From the NCBI GenBank assembly GCA_028284905.1, contig JANQQU010000002.1, forward strand, positions 96,829-160,828: a DNA stretch of 64,000 nt, read 5' to 3'. Under the pieces are notes generated by a model. The model did not search any database and was not told the origin of the DNA. It worked only from the letters and a program-made list of their open reading frames with translations. The translations under genes were made by a program, and so were the position numbers. Below, one piece after another: positions 42,601-52,428 of this stretch (position 1 is its first letter; every line of letters starts with the position of its first letter). Origin of the DNA: Calditrichia bacterium. GTDB taxonomy: Bacteria > Calditrichota > Calditrichia > RBG-13-44-9 > J075.

Positions 42601-45407
42601 GTGCCGCCGGTATCGTGGATAAAATTGCCATGATTAACGATGCTGCCTTCATTTGGCCCCTGCAACGGAAAATTCGCCTCACCGGATACGGTAAAAATAC
42701 CAGATGCCTGGTTCTCAATCATCGCATTGTTTTTCAGGGTCAGGTCGCCGCTACCTTGCAGGTTAATCTTGTTGTAGTTGATCAAAGAACGGGCATCGAG
42801 CATCTTTTGGGTAGTGCCGTTGATATTCAATGTACCGTGGTTAACGATATCGCCGGTGCCGGCAAAGCTACCGTCGTCCCAGGACATAATCCCGGAAACA
42901 TCAATGGTACCATTGCCACTGACGGTTCCCTGCCCAAAAGCAAGATTGCCGTTACTGCCAATCTTCAACGTGGAGTTATCATTAATTTCCAGCAGATTGT
43001 TATTGACCAGATTTACATCGACGGTGGCCTCCCCAATATTTGCCTGGGTGCGGATCGTACCATTATTATTGATGGTACCACCAGAAGGCGCAACATGAAC
43101 CATCGTTGCCGGAGACTGAAACTCGAAAACCGCACCGCTATTATTTTCAAATACCGCATTTTCCTGGAAGCGCAAACTACCGGTGCCGGTAACCAGGGTT
43201 GTGCCATTATTGGTAAGCGTACGGCCATTTAAAACTTTAAAATGAGACCCGCTCAGCTTCAGTGTGTTATTGATTATCAGTGCGCCGGTGCCGTTGAGGA
43301 CGCCCTGCCACCAATCCAGCGTACCATTGATAATGGTTGGTCCATCACCTTCTAAAAGCGCATTCGTATCATTGATTGTCAGGGTAACGCCATCATCCAC
43401 TTCCAGGCCATCTTCCTTAATTTCCATGGTTGCATCGGTCACTTCTACCGTGCCGCTTCCCTGGAATTCCGCGCCTTTCATCATAAAGCTGCGCTCGGAG
43501 AAAACCAGCGTACAGCCACTGGCAGTAATAAAATCACCCTTACTGCTATTATTCGTGCTGCCCCGTTCGAAGCGCAGGGTGCCGCTATTCACTTCCACGT
43601 CGCCGGTGTTGTAAAAAATCGGGTCGATCGTTGCGGTGCCAGTGCCGGCACTTTTACGAAGAATCCCCTTGTTAACAAAAACGCCGCCATCATCAGCCAA
43701 CACGTAGTCGATCAGTCCATCCGTTTGAATGTCGAATAATGAACCGGGATCGTTGGTCAGTTTCGCGGAATCTTTAAATTTGATATTGCCACCGGTCCAG
43801 GTTAATGTTCCCTTATTATCAAGATCTCTCTTAACCAATTCCTTAAAGTTTGAACCGGTAATGTTCAGCTGACCGTGGTTGGTAATATCGCCGCTGCCAG
43901 TGAGCGCACCGCGCATCCAGTTAAACGTGCCATCGATGAAAATTTCGCCGCTACCGGAAATCATCCCGGCGGGCATATCCAACGTCGCATCGGACAATAC
44001 CCGCATCCCCAGACCGGTAATTTCGATGTTGCTCGTGGAGAACTCTACAGTCCCGGCACCACCGAATTGCACGTTGCTTAATACGAACGCTTCATCATCA
44101 AACACGATTTTACTGCCGCTGACAGTATTATAGAGTCCATTGACGCTGCCACCGCCGCGGGTAAGCTCCATAAAGCCGCTGTTAAGATTTACAACGCCAT
44201 TGTTCTGAAAAGCAACATCAACAATCATTGTGCCGGTGCCGGCGCTTTTTGTAAAAGTACCGTCATTGGTAAAACTACCGCCGATGGCATCGGAGAAATC
44301 CAGGTTGGCGTCGGTTTGTAAATCATAAGTAGCGCCGGATTTATTAACGAAAGCAGCGCCATTATCGAGACGCAGGGTGCCGGTGGCTAAATAGGTAACA
44401 TCGCCATAGTTTGTCACGGTTCGGGCATCTATCGTGCGGGAGCTGCTGCCGGTGAAGACCATACCACCATTTACGGTGAAAGCACCGCTACCGGCAATCT
44501 TTCCCCGTTCCAGATCGACAATCCCATTAACCACAATCGGTCCGTCACCCTCCAGGCGGGCATCGGAATTTCTTAACCAGATAAAAATACCGGTATCGAT
44601 TGTTAAGCCTGCGCCACTGGCAGAAAGGGAAGCATCAATAACTTCGACAGTATCGCTACCGTTGAAAGTAGCACCGTCGAAAAGGAAGGCACTTTTGGCA
44701 AACTCAAACTGGCCATTCGAAGCAGTATACGTTCCAGCACTGGGCGTATCGCTACCCCGCTCGAATTTTAAATTTCCGCTATTGACCTGAACTGTACCAC
44801 CAGCGGCGTTAACAAAAATCAAATCCATAATCGCAGTACCAATACCTGCACTCTTGACGATTGAGCCGTAATTCGTGAAAGTACCACCGCTGTCCGGCAG
44901 GATAAAATCAAAAATCTCGTCGCTGCGAATATTGAATGTGGCGCCGCTTTGGTTAATCACCGGTGCATCACCCCGAACCTTAATATCGCCGCCATCCCAA
45001 TAGATGGTGCCCTTATTTTCCAGTCCGCGACCGATCAATTCCTTGTATTCGCTGGTGCTGATGCGCATTACCGCCCCGGACTCGATTGTCAGCATACCAC
45101 TGCCTTCAATAATCCCGTCCTGCCAGGTCATATTGCCGGTAACACTCAAATTTCCCGAACCACCAATTTTACCAATCAGGGTGATTCCGGAAATCGTTTT
45201 ATCGCTGCCTAATAACGCCTCGCCCGAGGAAATCGTAATTGAATCGGCGCTACCAGGGATACCACTGGGGGACCAGTTCGATGCCGTGTCCCAATCTCCG
45301 CTACTACCGCCAATCCAACTATAATTAGTTTGACTCCAACCCTGGATTGTCAAAACCATTACTAAAAACAAAACATAGTGCTTAACACATACCCTGTACT
45401 TCTTCAT
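39615..45407 (-). CDS. Giant exported beta-helix protein with cadherin-like repeats and sorting domain
   Basis: 1930 residues with a signal peptide (to about GWSQ). Residues ~30-1095 hold five ~200-residue modules, each with W..G.(I/L).GSG, a (K/R).L..R.L.N.G block, a DFxxxxGGTFxNxGT block and a GTLRFERG block; this looks like a beta-helix. The array ends with FHPGSSPGILRLNGDYSGD, as in autotransporter-associated repeats. Residues ~1100-1830 contain five cadherin/VCBS-like domains joined by VNDAPV-type linkers. The last ~85 residues are a sorting domain (NYPNPFNPNTAIKF to MKMILLK). Likely a surface adhesin or matrix protein. The module array is shared with the protein at 46905-50453. Confidence 0.92.
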   Translation of the reverse strand: MKKYRVCVKHYVLFLVMVLTIQGWSQTNYSWIGGSSGDWDTASNWSPSGIPGSADSITISSGEALLGSDKTISGITLIGKIGGSGNLSVTGNMTWQDGIIEGSGMLTIESGAVMRISTSEYKELIGRGLENKGTIYWDGGDIKVRGDAPVINQSGATFNIRSDEIFDFILPDSGGTFTNYGSIVKSAGIGTAIMDLIFVNAAGGTVQVNSGNLKFERGSDTPSAGTYTASNGQFEFAKSAFLFDGATFNGSDTVEVIDASLSASGAGLTIDTGIFIWLRNSDARLEGDGPIVVNGIVDLERGKIAGSGAFTVNGGMVFTGSSSRTIDARTVTNYGDVTYLATGTLRLDNGAAFVNKSGATYDLQTDANLDFSDAIGGSFTNDGTFTKSAGTGTMIVDVAFQNNGVVNLNSGFMELTRGGGSVNGLYNTVSGSKIVFDDEAFVLSNVQFGGAGTVEFSTSNIEITGLGMRVLSDATLDMPAGMISGSGEIFIDGTFNWMRGALTGSGDITNHGQLNITGSNFKELVKRDLDNKGTLTWTGGNIKFKDSAKLTNDPGSLFDIQTDGLIDYVLADDGGVFVNKGILRKSAGTGTATIDPIFYNTGDVEVNSGTLRFERGSTNNSSKGDFITASGCTLVFSERSFMMKGAEFQGSGTVEVTDATMEIKEDGLEVDDGVTLTINDTNALLEGDGPTIINGTLDWWQGVLNGTGALIINNTLKLSGSHFKVLNGRTLTNNGTTLVTGTGSLRFQENAVFENNSGAVFEFQSPATMVHVAPSGGTINNNGTIRTQANIGEATVDVNLVNNNLLEINDNSTLKIGSNGNLAFGQGTVSGNGTIDVSGIMSWDDGSFAGTGDIVNHGTLNINGTTQKMLDARSLINYNKINLQGSGDLTLKNNAMIENQASGIFTVSGEANFPLQGPNEGSIVNHGNFIHDTGGTLAIDVDMNNFGILNAATGTIDFNKGLSNAAGATIKGSGIVDIADATFSNSGSFHPGSSPGILRLNGDYSGDATSSINIEIAGRTPGSGYDKLVVSGNATLGATLNVDLLNLYVPAVGDTFRIMSYPSGSGFFQTINTPLINGQPVFTVNYDDNGVILTSVSEVYPPEAVNDPLVTNEDSDGLVNVLRNDNDPEGSFLTIMSFGQGSNGVVTMQGDSTFRYQPFENFFGADTFQYTIRNANNLLDSAMVLVDVLPVNDAPTVIGIPNVSFTAGASKTIDLDNYANDIDNTLTSLSWQSSVISSSQPVEEKLSQGKQDGKQPLENANLQISIDPTTHVATISTAPGITGTFTVAFTATDPGNASASDTMQAIVGGLPSVINPIADRQYPEDSGTHTVVSDLDSVFADPDGSSLNYGVSSNNPNIPASLVGRKLNVAMAAEYSGMATITATAEDGDGNVINDVFTVTINPVNDPPVITPALVGITFPEDGSYNLDLSNHSSDIDNAVDDLSWSAQVLTASGIPNENTREFRKGKDGSVIEIDTDDLLISIDPNTQIATFSATGDSSGTFTVKMILSDPDGLSDTQDIFVFVEAANDQPVLANPIGSQSFPEDSAPVMVVSDLNTVFSDPDPDDVLAFSVGSDNSDIQASLQGNSLFLSASTDYNGSANITVSATDDGSTFIDDSFVVTVQPVNDAPVIADLSAGFTMLEEDTLTVFLDTLVSDVDNNITTLSWALSLGSNFPLGDLTISLDTTSHILTIIPNDNVSFKDAPFELMVCDPANACDTSASTLTVSEVNDLPYFSSLPDSLVFASDSSAHLMLWDFVEDVETADSLLAIQLTGSSNQVARVYNADTGKLSFFSMPGFFGTVDIGIFVTDEANATVSDTLRLVVNPLTGIIENPDGNTPMTYGLSQNYPNPFNPNTAIKFQIPEAADVSLIVYNMLGQKVRTLVNGRLAAGYHEAVWDATNSFGRPLASGIYIYRLQAGNYQKVMKMILLK

Positions 45408-45967
45408 TCTTCAACCTTTCCCTGGTATCCATTTCCATAAGCCTGGAATAGTAATAAATCCCTATAAACGAACATCCTGATTCGTCTGAGAATGTATATT
45501 AATGCCAATCAACACAAATGAAGTTTCCCCTCCATGTGTGTTTAAACGGAAGAAAATTTTAGCAAGAAAATACCCACAAAACTAAGTTGCGTATATTTAC
45601 ACCGCCAAAATCATTAATAAACCATATAACTGTTTAGTAAATATGACCGAACTACATATCTTCCCATCATCGTAAACAGCTTACAACAATGGTTGCCCCG
45701 AGATAAAAAAAAACAGTGGCGCTGAATACGTCAATAGCGGATAATTCGGGATTTCCTTCCAATTCCGAATCACATCTATTGTGATGCCACAATAATTTTA
45801 TGGATTAACTTTGCAAGAACAGTTTGTGTAAACGAGGTTGTTTACATCTGCTTTGCGATATTCGCAAGGTATAATATAGTGTGCTGAATTTAGGGGAGAA
45901 TGACGGATTGCAAGAAAATGAACCGAACGTTTTTGAAACGGTTTAATGGCCGTTCAAATCCGCAGCT
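45408..45967. other. 560-base intergenic region, no gene recognised
   Basis: AT-rich stretch between two minus-strand exported-protein genes. It must hold the promoter of the giant gene, but I could not fix one. There is a small inverted pair TTGCGATATTCGCAA near 45855-45870 and a TATAAT-like element just after it on the plus strand, which does not face a plus-strand gene. No frame over 60 codons looks real. Confidence 0.5.
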
Positions 45968-46783
45968 TTATTTGAGGAAAGTCATTTTTTTCCGAATCGT
46001 ATAATCGGGCGTCCACATCTCATAGAAATAGATGCCCGAGGGTAGATCCTTTGCTTCGAAGCGCAGCTTATGCTGCCCGGCACTTTGAAAATTGTCCAGC
46101 AAAGTGCTTATCATCTGCCCGGCAACATTATAAATGACAATTTTTACCGCACTGGCTACCGGCAACTGATACTCGATGATCGTCGCCGGATTAAAGGGAT
46201 TGGGATAGTTTTGTTCCAGGCGAAACTCATTGATGGAAGCGCCCCCTTCCACATCATCAATCGGCAGGGAAATATCCAGGCCCTGCAAAGCGCCGGCAGG
46301 TACGATCGTCGCTTCGTCATCCAGGAATACAACCGTTGCATTCGGGGTAATTGTTCGCCAAAGGATCAGGGGTGATTCCTGATTGTTCGTGATTGTAAAG
46401 CGCAGGGTAACCACATTGATAAAGGAATCCGGGAGCATCGTACCAAAATTGGTCGCAAACAGTTCAATATTGATTGACACTCTGCCGGTAACCGGCTCGG
46501 TTGTCCGCATGTTCGCATAAAACTGACCGCTGAAATTATGACGCGCTAACAGGGAATCGAACTGCAGGGCTGCCGTATTGTAATTGAAAACCAGATTGCT
46601 TGACCCAACTTTAAAACTATCCGCACTGGCTTTCATTTGAACCAGTACATCGAATTCACCACCATTGATTTGCGCATTTTCCACAATGGTCATTCTTAAA
46701 TCGTAACCATCCTGCCCGGGCAAGTTTGAAGACAAAATTAAAACAGGAATCAGAATTGCGAGTAAAAATAAGCGTTTTTTCAT
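45968..46783 (-). CDS. Exported cohesin-like protein with sorting domain
   Basis: 271 residues with a signal peptide (to about NLPGQ). Residues ~28-175 look like a cohesin-type jelly-roll: VLVQMKASADSFKVGSSNLVFNYNTAALQFDS, then VTLRFTITNNQESPLILWRT. This pattern is typical of cohesin and related beta-sandwich scaffoldin modules. The C-terminal ~80 residues are a sorting domain (NYPNPFNPATIIEY to RKKMTFLK). It sits between two giant beta-helix proteins, the upstream one of which ends in a dockerin-like pair, so it may anchor that protein at the surface. The cohesin call is by pattern only. Confidence 0.78.
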   Translation of the reverse strand: MKKRLFLLAILIPVLILSSNLPGQDGYDLRMTIVENAQINGGEFDVLVQMKASADSFKVGSSNLVFNYNTAALQFDSLLARHNFSGQFYANMRTTEPVTGRVSINIELFATNFGTMLPDSFINVVTLRFTITNNQESPLILWRTITPNATVVFLDDEATIVPAGALQGLDISLPIDDVEGGASINEFRLEQNYPNPFNPATIIEYQLPVASAVKIVIYNVAGQMISTLLDNFQSAGQHKLRFEAKDLPSGIYFYEMWTPDYTIRKKMTFLK

Positions 46784-46833
46784 AAGAAGTTTGGTTTGTT
46801 TAATCAGGGTGATTGGAATTGTGGCATTTATTT

Positions 46834-46862
46834 AGGGTATGCCTTTTACAAAGGCATACCCT
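46834..46862. terminator. Hairpin between the dockerin-like and cohesin-like genes
   Basis: Perfect 12-bp stem AGGGTATGCCTT (46834-46845) / AAGGCATACCCT (46851-46862) with a five-base loop. It lies after the stop of the gene at 46905 on the minus strand and before the start at 46783. Without a strong T-run it might attenuate rather than fully separate the two genes. Confidence 0.7.
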
Positions 46863-46904
46863 GTTAATATAGTAGCAGTGCGAGTTAAACCCAACTGATG
46901 AGGA

Positions 46905-49900
46905 TTAATTCTCAGTCGTTATCGGGATAACTTTTCCGGGTGTCATCTGTGGTTCTGCATCGGAAGGAACTTGCGTCGAGGCGCCATTGTTCGCTCGCCA
47001 GAAATGATTCAGGTCGAGCACATCTACGCCGCCATCAAGGTTAAAATCACTAAATTTGCTGTATTGCCAAACTGTGCCATTTTGCAGGCGCCAGAAGCTG
47101 TTTTTGTCCTGTGCGTCTACACCGCCATCGCCATTACTTTCCCCGGCATACAGCGCAAATTTTCCGGTACTCACTTCCTTCATCGGATTAGTGCCGAATG
47201 CCTGGGTCTGAGCGGTTGTGAAATCGTAAAGTGTCGCGGATTCCCCTAACGACAATGCCAATGCGCTCATCACAGAAAGATGATTATGATGATGGACCAC
47301 CAGGAAATACATATCGTCTGCCGCAAGTATATTCACCGGGCCGCTACCGCTGGTATCAACGATGCTGCCATCTTTCAGCAAAAAGGCCGCCTGGCGACTT
47401 ACCGGCAAAGAGCTGTCCAAACCACTACGCAGCTCCAGCAACACCCAATCGACAGCGTCATCCGGGATGCTGTCAAGCGCTTCTCCCCCACTATAGAACC
47501 AGGGTGCCGTATTAAACGGCTGCGCCAGTGGCAACAATTGCGCCTGGTTAAGGGTTGTGTGCATGGAATCGCTGCTAACAGCGCCTTCCAGCCACACTTT
47601 CGCAGAAGCGGCAACAGCATTGGGAACCGCCAGGGCAGTAAGAAGAATTTCATCACTGTTATAGGTAATATTAAATACCGTTGTGTTAAATATGACCGGC
47701 GAGTTAAAAGTATTAAAGGTACCGCTGCGGCTGCTGAAAGTCATTACCCGGAAAGTATCTCCGGCAGCCGGCACAAATCCGTCAATTAATTTTACATTCA
47801 AAATGCCATCCAGTTCGGCACCTTGAGACAACGCGAGTCGATCGTATCCTACCCCGGCGGTTGGTCCGCCAATCTCGATCGAAAGTATTGCATCGGATTG
47901 AAATGGAAAAGTACCACGGCCACGCAATATCCCCGGAGAAAGTCCCGGTGATATAGTGCCATTATTGATAAATTCCGCATTGGAAACTCTTAATGTACCA
48001 TTTCCCTGGATGAGGCCGGTTGTCGTGTTTGCTAAAGTATCGCTAAAATCCAGCTGGCCTTCCTGAATATCCAAAGTGCCGTTGTTGATAAAATCGATAC
48101 TAACTTCGCTATCGATCAGCGCATCGATTTTCCGGAAAGTGCCATCATTTATCACTCGGCCACCCATCGGTGCCTGATAGGCTAAATCTGCGGCGGCATC
48201 AGTTTTGAAAACGCCCGCAGCATTGTTGACAATAACCGCTTGATCGGAAACATCGACATCACCATTATCACTCCACAATACCACACCGCTGTTTGCCACA
48301 ACACCGCCGACCAGGCTCTTCGTGCTGCTGCCGCTAATACTGGTGGAATCCATCAGGCTCAGTGTATCGTCCAGGCTGATCGTTCCGCCCGTCCAGTCCA
48401 ATGTGCCAGCGACGTTTATTTTCGCATTACCGGTCAGAAAGCCCCCGGCAACCGCCAAAATGCCCGGCGTGTTTATCGTTACATCGTTCCCATTAAACTG
48501 CAATGTATTTGTGGATAACAGCATCGTTCCCGAGCTGTTAATTCCCGCATTCGTTAATTGATGCGTGCCGCCATCAAACTCTACGGTGGCGCCGCTGCCG
48601 ATGGTATAGCTACCACCCGTGCCGCTGCCGCCACGGGTAAAGCGCAGGGTGCCACTACTGACATCGATAGTGCCGTTATTGTGTACGGGAACATCGATTG
48701 TTGCAATAGCGCCGCCGGCTGTTTTCTCGATGGTGCCCATATTGGTAAATGTGCCACCGCCCGGTGCGAGAGAATCCAGCAATGCATCAATTTGAAAATC
48801 GAACGTACCAGCTGCGGCATTTTGAAATGAAACGCCCTCGGTAAAACGAAGACTGCCTGTCCCCGTCCAGATAACGTCATTATTATTCGTAAAAGATCGT
48901 TCACTAAGCGTACGGGAACGGGAAGAGCCAATTTCCAGCGTGCCATTATTTACAGCATTACCACTACCGCTGATCGTTCCGCGCAACCAGTTAAGCCGGC
49001 CATTAATGGTTAAATCGCCACTACCACCAATTTCCGCTCCGGAGCCATCCATGGTTACAGTGGATGCAGCATTGATTGTCAATCCTCCCCCGCTCAGGGT
49101 TATCTGGGATTTATTAATCATTATACTGCCGCTGCTATCAAAAACAACCGTCTCAAAGCTATGCGCAAAGTCGCCAAATTCTATCGTTCCACTGCTGCCG
49201 CTGAAGAAAGCCGCGTTAGTGGCATTCGTGGTATTATTAATCAATATTTTGCCGGTGGACGAATGGATTGTACCTGTATTGGTAAGGGCAACATTTATCG
49301 CACATGTGCCATTATCTACTGTTTTCAAAATCGTTCCGCTATTGCTCATTGTTCCCCCGGAGGGATTGACATAGCGAACATCGGCATCTGTTTGAATTTC
49401 TAAAGTATCCCCATTTATTTGCAAACTGGCATTTCCGCTTAACTTGAGATCGCCATCGCCTGTCCAGCTTCCCGGGCCGTTTACATTCAAAGTTTGCATA
49501 TCAAGGGTTTTATCGTTACTGCTGGTAAAATTATAGCTGCCGGTAACAGAGAAATTTCCGCTACCGCCGATAGTGCCGCCCGTCCAGTTCAAAGTACCGG
49601 GTACTGTAACATCTCCACTACCGGTGAGGATTCCACCACTAATCAAAAAGGTTGCGCCGGCATTTACGGTAAATCCGTTGCTGCCAATTTCCAAACTGTC
49701 ACTTGCTAATTGCACAATCCCGGTGCCACTCGCAGATACATCATCAATCAACTGATTGCCGCCATTAAAGCGCACAATGCCTCCGGCGCTGGGGGTAAAT
49801 GTGCCACCGTAATTACCACCACGGGTAAACTTGATCGTTCCACTGGAGGCAGCAATATTTCCAGTGTTAGTACAAAAAACGTCGATTGTCGTATTTCCGG

Positions 49901-50453
49901 AACCGGCTGTTTTTTGAAAAGTGCCGGCATTGGAAAACGTCCCCCCCGCCAGACCGATAAAGTCCATAAAAGCATCTGCCTGTGCGTCGACAGTTCCCCC
50001 TGCTAAATTATTAAACTGCGAGCCATTCTCCATCCGGATCGTTCCACTGCCATCCCAGACGATGTTACCGGAATTTTCCAGGCTGCGTTCATCCAGGTCT
50101 TTTGTGGAGCTGCTGGATATGGTCACCATCGCACCGCTGTTAATTTGCAATTCGCCGTTGCCGGCTAGGGCACCTTTCGTCCAGGTCATCTTCCCGGTTA
50201 TTTCGATGTCATAGTCACCGGAAATTGTGCCGTTCGTAAACGTTAGTCCGCCCAGGGTAATATTATTTCCCAGCGCGACATCTCCGGCAACGATGGCCGT
50301 ATCGCCGGCCCCCGGCACGCCCGATGGCGTCCAATTACCAGCGACATTCCAGTCTCCACCGCCGCCATCCCAGGTATAGGTTTGTTGTGCTTCGGCAACA
50401 AGCGTTGCTGCCATCATTAAAAAGCAGATCAGATGATAGAATTGAGTTCTCAT
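46905..50453 (-). CDS. Exported beta-helix protein ending in a dockerin-like EF-hand pair
   Basis: 1182 residues, signal peptide to about AEAQ. Four ~200-residue beta-helix modules (LNWTGGTIGGSG, LSERSFTNNNDVIWTG, TLRFTRGGS) clearly related to the 1930-residue protein at 39615. The array ends with NNGTISPGLSPGILRGRG and a YDRLALS block. Residues ~1108-1165 hold two dockerin-type calcium loops: NGDGGVDAQDKNSFWRLQNG and NLDGGVDVLDLNHFWRANNG (N-x-D-x-G-x-D-x-x-D ligands). It lacks the sorting domain found in its paralogue. A cohesin-like protein with a sorting domain is next in the same direction, so it may be held at the surface through cohesin-dockerin pairing. That pairing is inference. GAGGGC precedes the ATG. 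Confidence 0.9.
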   Translation of the reverse strand: MRTQFYHLICFLMMAATLVAEAQQTYTWDGGGGDWNVAGNWTPSGVPGAGDTAIVAGDVALGNNITLGGLTFTNGTISGDYDIEITGKMTWTKGALAGNGELQINSGAMVTISSSSTKDLDERSLENSGNIVWDGSGTIRMENGSQFNNLAGGTVDAQADAFMDFIGLAGGTFSNAGTFQKTAGSGNTTIDVFCTNTGNIAASSGTIKFTRGGNYGGTFTPSAGGIVRFNGGNQLIDDVSASGTGIVQLASDSLEIGSNGFTVNAGATFLISGGILTGSGDVTVPGTLNWTGGTIGGSGNFSVTGSYNFTSSNDKTLDMQTLNVNGPGSWTGDGDLKLSGNASLQINGDTLEIQTDADVRYVNPSGGTMSNSGTILKTVDNGTCAINVALTNTGTIHSSTGKILINNTTNATNAAFFSGSSGTIEFGDFAHSFETVVFDSSGSIMINKSQITLSGGGLTINAASTVTMDGSGAEIGGSGDLTINGRLNWLRGTISGSGNAVNNGTLEIGSSRSRTLSERSFTNNNDVIWTGTGSLRFTEGVSFQNAAAGTFDFQIDALLDSLAPGGGTFTNMGTIEKTAGGAIATIDVPVHNNGTIDVSSGTLRFTRGGSGTGGSYTIGSGATVEFDGGTHQLTNAGINSSGTMLLSTNTLQFNGNDVTINTPGILAVAGGFLTGNAKINVAGTLDWTGGTISLDDTLSLMDSTSISGSSTKSLVGGVVANSGVVLWSDNGDVDVSDQAVIVNNAAGVFKTDAAADLAYQAPMGGRVINDGTFRKIDALIDSEVSIDFINNGTLDIQEGQLDFSDTLANTTTGLIQGNGTLRVSNAEFINNGTISPGLSPGILRGRGTFPFQSDAILSIEIGGPTAGVGYDRLALSQGAELDGILNVKLIDGFVPAAGDTFRVMTFSSRSGTFNTFNSPVIFNTTVFNITYNSDEILLTALAVPNAVAASAKVWLEGAVSSDSMHTTLNQAQLLPLAQPFNTAPWFYSGGEALDSIPDDAVDWVLLELRSGLDSSLPVSRQAAFLLKDGSIVDTSGSGPVNILAADDMYFLVVHHHNHLSVMSALALSLGESATLYDFTTAQTQAFGTNPMKEVSTGKFALYAGESNGDGGVDAQDKNSFWRLQNGTVWQYSKFSDFNLDGGVDVLDLNHFWRANNGASTQVPSDAEPQMTPGKVIPITTEN

Positions 50454-50643
50454 ATAGCCCTCGGAGTGGGGGTTTTTACTATAGGTTTAAGGGGAAAAAT
50501 ACAAATGCGCGGAGAAAACCTGATGATTCATCGCACAAACAAAAATTATCCGATTTCAGGAGAGTTTACTTGTCTTGAGAATATGTCCGGCAAAAAATGA
50601 AAATTTGCCGGAAAAGGAAGGAATAATGCCTGCGATGCCTTTA

Positions 50644-52392
50644 CTATTTGAGCATAATGGGCTGGTCCAAATAAAGGAAAAGCGGTTCGCCAGGATTGAA
50701 ATGTGGAATGGCTAAGATCGTATTTCGAAACGCCGGGGGAATGCCAAGAAACTCCGGAATCAGCTGACGGGTTTGATTTTTCAGGGAGATATTACCATCG
50801 AGCACCCGATCGAAGACGCTTTTTAATCGGGGATAGGTGCGCAGAACGACTTTATCACTTTCCGGAATATCCGCCATTTCTTTTGCAACGGTAACCGCTT
50901 TGGAAAAATCGCCGAGCAAATCTACCAGGCCAAGGTCTAACGCTTGTTGACCGGTCCATACTCTTCCCTGGGCAATTTCATCGATCGCTTCCGGGGTCAT
51001 TCCGCGCCCTTCCGCAGCCTTACTGATAAAATCCTGATAAAACTCCATCACGAAGCCAGTCATCGTTTCCCGCTGCTCCGGTGTAAACTTGCGGGTCTCG
51101 CTAAAGATATCGGCATTTTTTCCCCGCTGCACCTTATCGCGGTTATAGCCGATCTTATCGTAGAATCCCCCCCAGGCAAATTTCCCGATGTAGACGCCAA
51201 TGCTGCCAACAATGCTGTTGGGATGAGCAACAATCGTATCGGCAGCCATGCTAATGTAATATCCCCCGGAAGCGGCCAGATCGGATACGGATACAATGAT
51301 CGGCTTCTTTTCTTTTGCAGCGACCACTTCATTCCAGATAACGTCCGATGCAGAACCGGAGCCGCCGGGGCTATCGATTCGTAAAATAATCGCTTTAACA
51401 TTATCGTTATCAGCAGCTTTCCGGATGTTTTTCGCCATACCTTCGGAGGTAATCAGACCATCGCTGTAGAGGCTTTCGCCCCCGGTAACAATCGTACCAA
51501 CACCGTAAATGACGGCAATGGTATCCTGCGCATCGAAAAAGCTCGGGGCATCCGGTTCAGCATTGCGGTAACGGCCCAGGGAGACGAAACGCCCTTTATC
51601 ATCATGGCGCTTCTTCAAAATATCCTTGAATTCATTATAATATATAAGCGTATCGATCAGTCCAGCTGAATGCCCATTTGCGGTTGTCGCGAACCCCTGG
51701 TCTACAAAAGTAATGACATTCTCCCGGGAAAGTCCTCTTGCGCTGGCAATACTGTCGATTAAAACACTATAGTAATGATCGAGCAAATTGTTGCTGACTT
51801 CCCGCTGCGCGTCGGACATTTCCGTGCGACGGTAGGTATCCGGCGCATTTTTGTATTTACCATAGGAAATAAAATCCGCCTCAATGCCCAGTTTGTCCAT
51901 CGTGCCTTTTAGAAATTCCGGTTCACTGGCAAATCCGTTAACGAATAATAAACCGGTAGCAGTAGCAAAAATGGAGTCTGCGGCCGAAGCGAGATAGTAT
52001 TCACGATCCCCGGCGGCATCCAGGTAGGCATAAAGGGGTTTGCCGCTATTTTTGAATTTCAGCAAGGCATTGCGGATATCGTCCATCTTTGCCCAGCCCA
52101 TGGTATTGGGAAAAGGGCGGAGAATGATCCCGGAAATGTTTTCATCGAATTGCGCTTTGCGAATGGCAGAGAGCAGCTGCTGCACCGAGGTGAATGCCCC
52201 TTCTCCCAGAAAATCCATCACATCATCATCGACAGTGCGTTCGGGAATTTCCCCACCGATGGTCAGGATCAGGTAGGAATTGGGCGCCACCGGATTTGCT
52301 TCTTCGGCGAAGAAGGCGCCAATAATATAAAACGCCAGCAGAAAACTGCCGACGATCAATAGTGCAACTTTATGCCATTCTTTTAACTGCAT
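50644..52392 (-). CDS. sppA: Signal peptide peptidase SppA (67 kDa type)
   Basis: 582 residues with an N-terminal membrane helix (VALLIVGSFLLAFYIIGAFF). It has the long, duplicated SppA form. The general base Lys179 lies in ISYGKYKNAPDTYRR in the first half, and the nucleophile Ser375 in DLAASGGYYISMAAD in the second. The pair is separated by 196 residues, close to the 200 of E. coli SppA (Lys209/Ser409). IDSPGGS precedes the Ser motif. It degrades leftover signal peptides in the inner membrane. It shares the strand with nupC-tdk-udk, but a 70-bp palindrome separates it from nupC. Confidence 0.95.
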   Translation of the reverse strand: MQLKEWHKVALLIVGSFLLAFYIIGAFFAEEANPVAPNSYLILTIGGEIPERTVDDDVMDFLGEGAFTSVQQLLSAIRKAQFDENISGIILRPFPNTMGWAKMDDIRNALLKFKNSGKPLYAYLDAAGDREYYLASAADSIFATATGLLFVNGFASEPEFLKGTMDKLGIEADFISYGKYKNAPDTYRRTEMSDAQREVSNNLLDHYYSVLIDSIASARGLSRENVITFVDQGFATTANGHSAGLIDTLIYYNEFKDILKKRHDDKGRFVSLGRYRNAEPDAPSFFDAQDTIAVIYGVGTIVTGGESLYSDGLITSEGMAKNIRKAADNDNVKAIILRIDSPGGSGSASDVIWNEVVAAKEKKPIIVSVSDLAASGGYYISMAADTIVAHPNSIVGSIGVYIGKFAWGGFYDKIGYNRDKVQRGKNADIFSETRKFTPEQRETMTGFVMEFYQDFISKAAEGRGMTPEAIDEIAQGRVWTGQQALDLGLVDLLGDFSKAVTVAKEMADIPESDKVVLRTYPRLKSVFDRVLDGNISLKNQTRQLIPEFLGIPPAFRNTILAIPHFNPGEPLFLYLDQPIMLK

Positions 52393-52428
52393 ACTTCTCT
52401 AACTCCGTTAATAATACCGAAACAAAAC

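Noticed and set aside
42615..43232. 205-codon antisense frame inside the giant beta-helix gene
   Set aside because: Produced by repetitive Gly/Thr/Asn codons of the sense protein; the same kind of shadow appears at several repeats.
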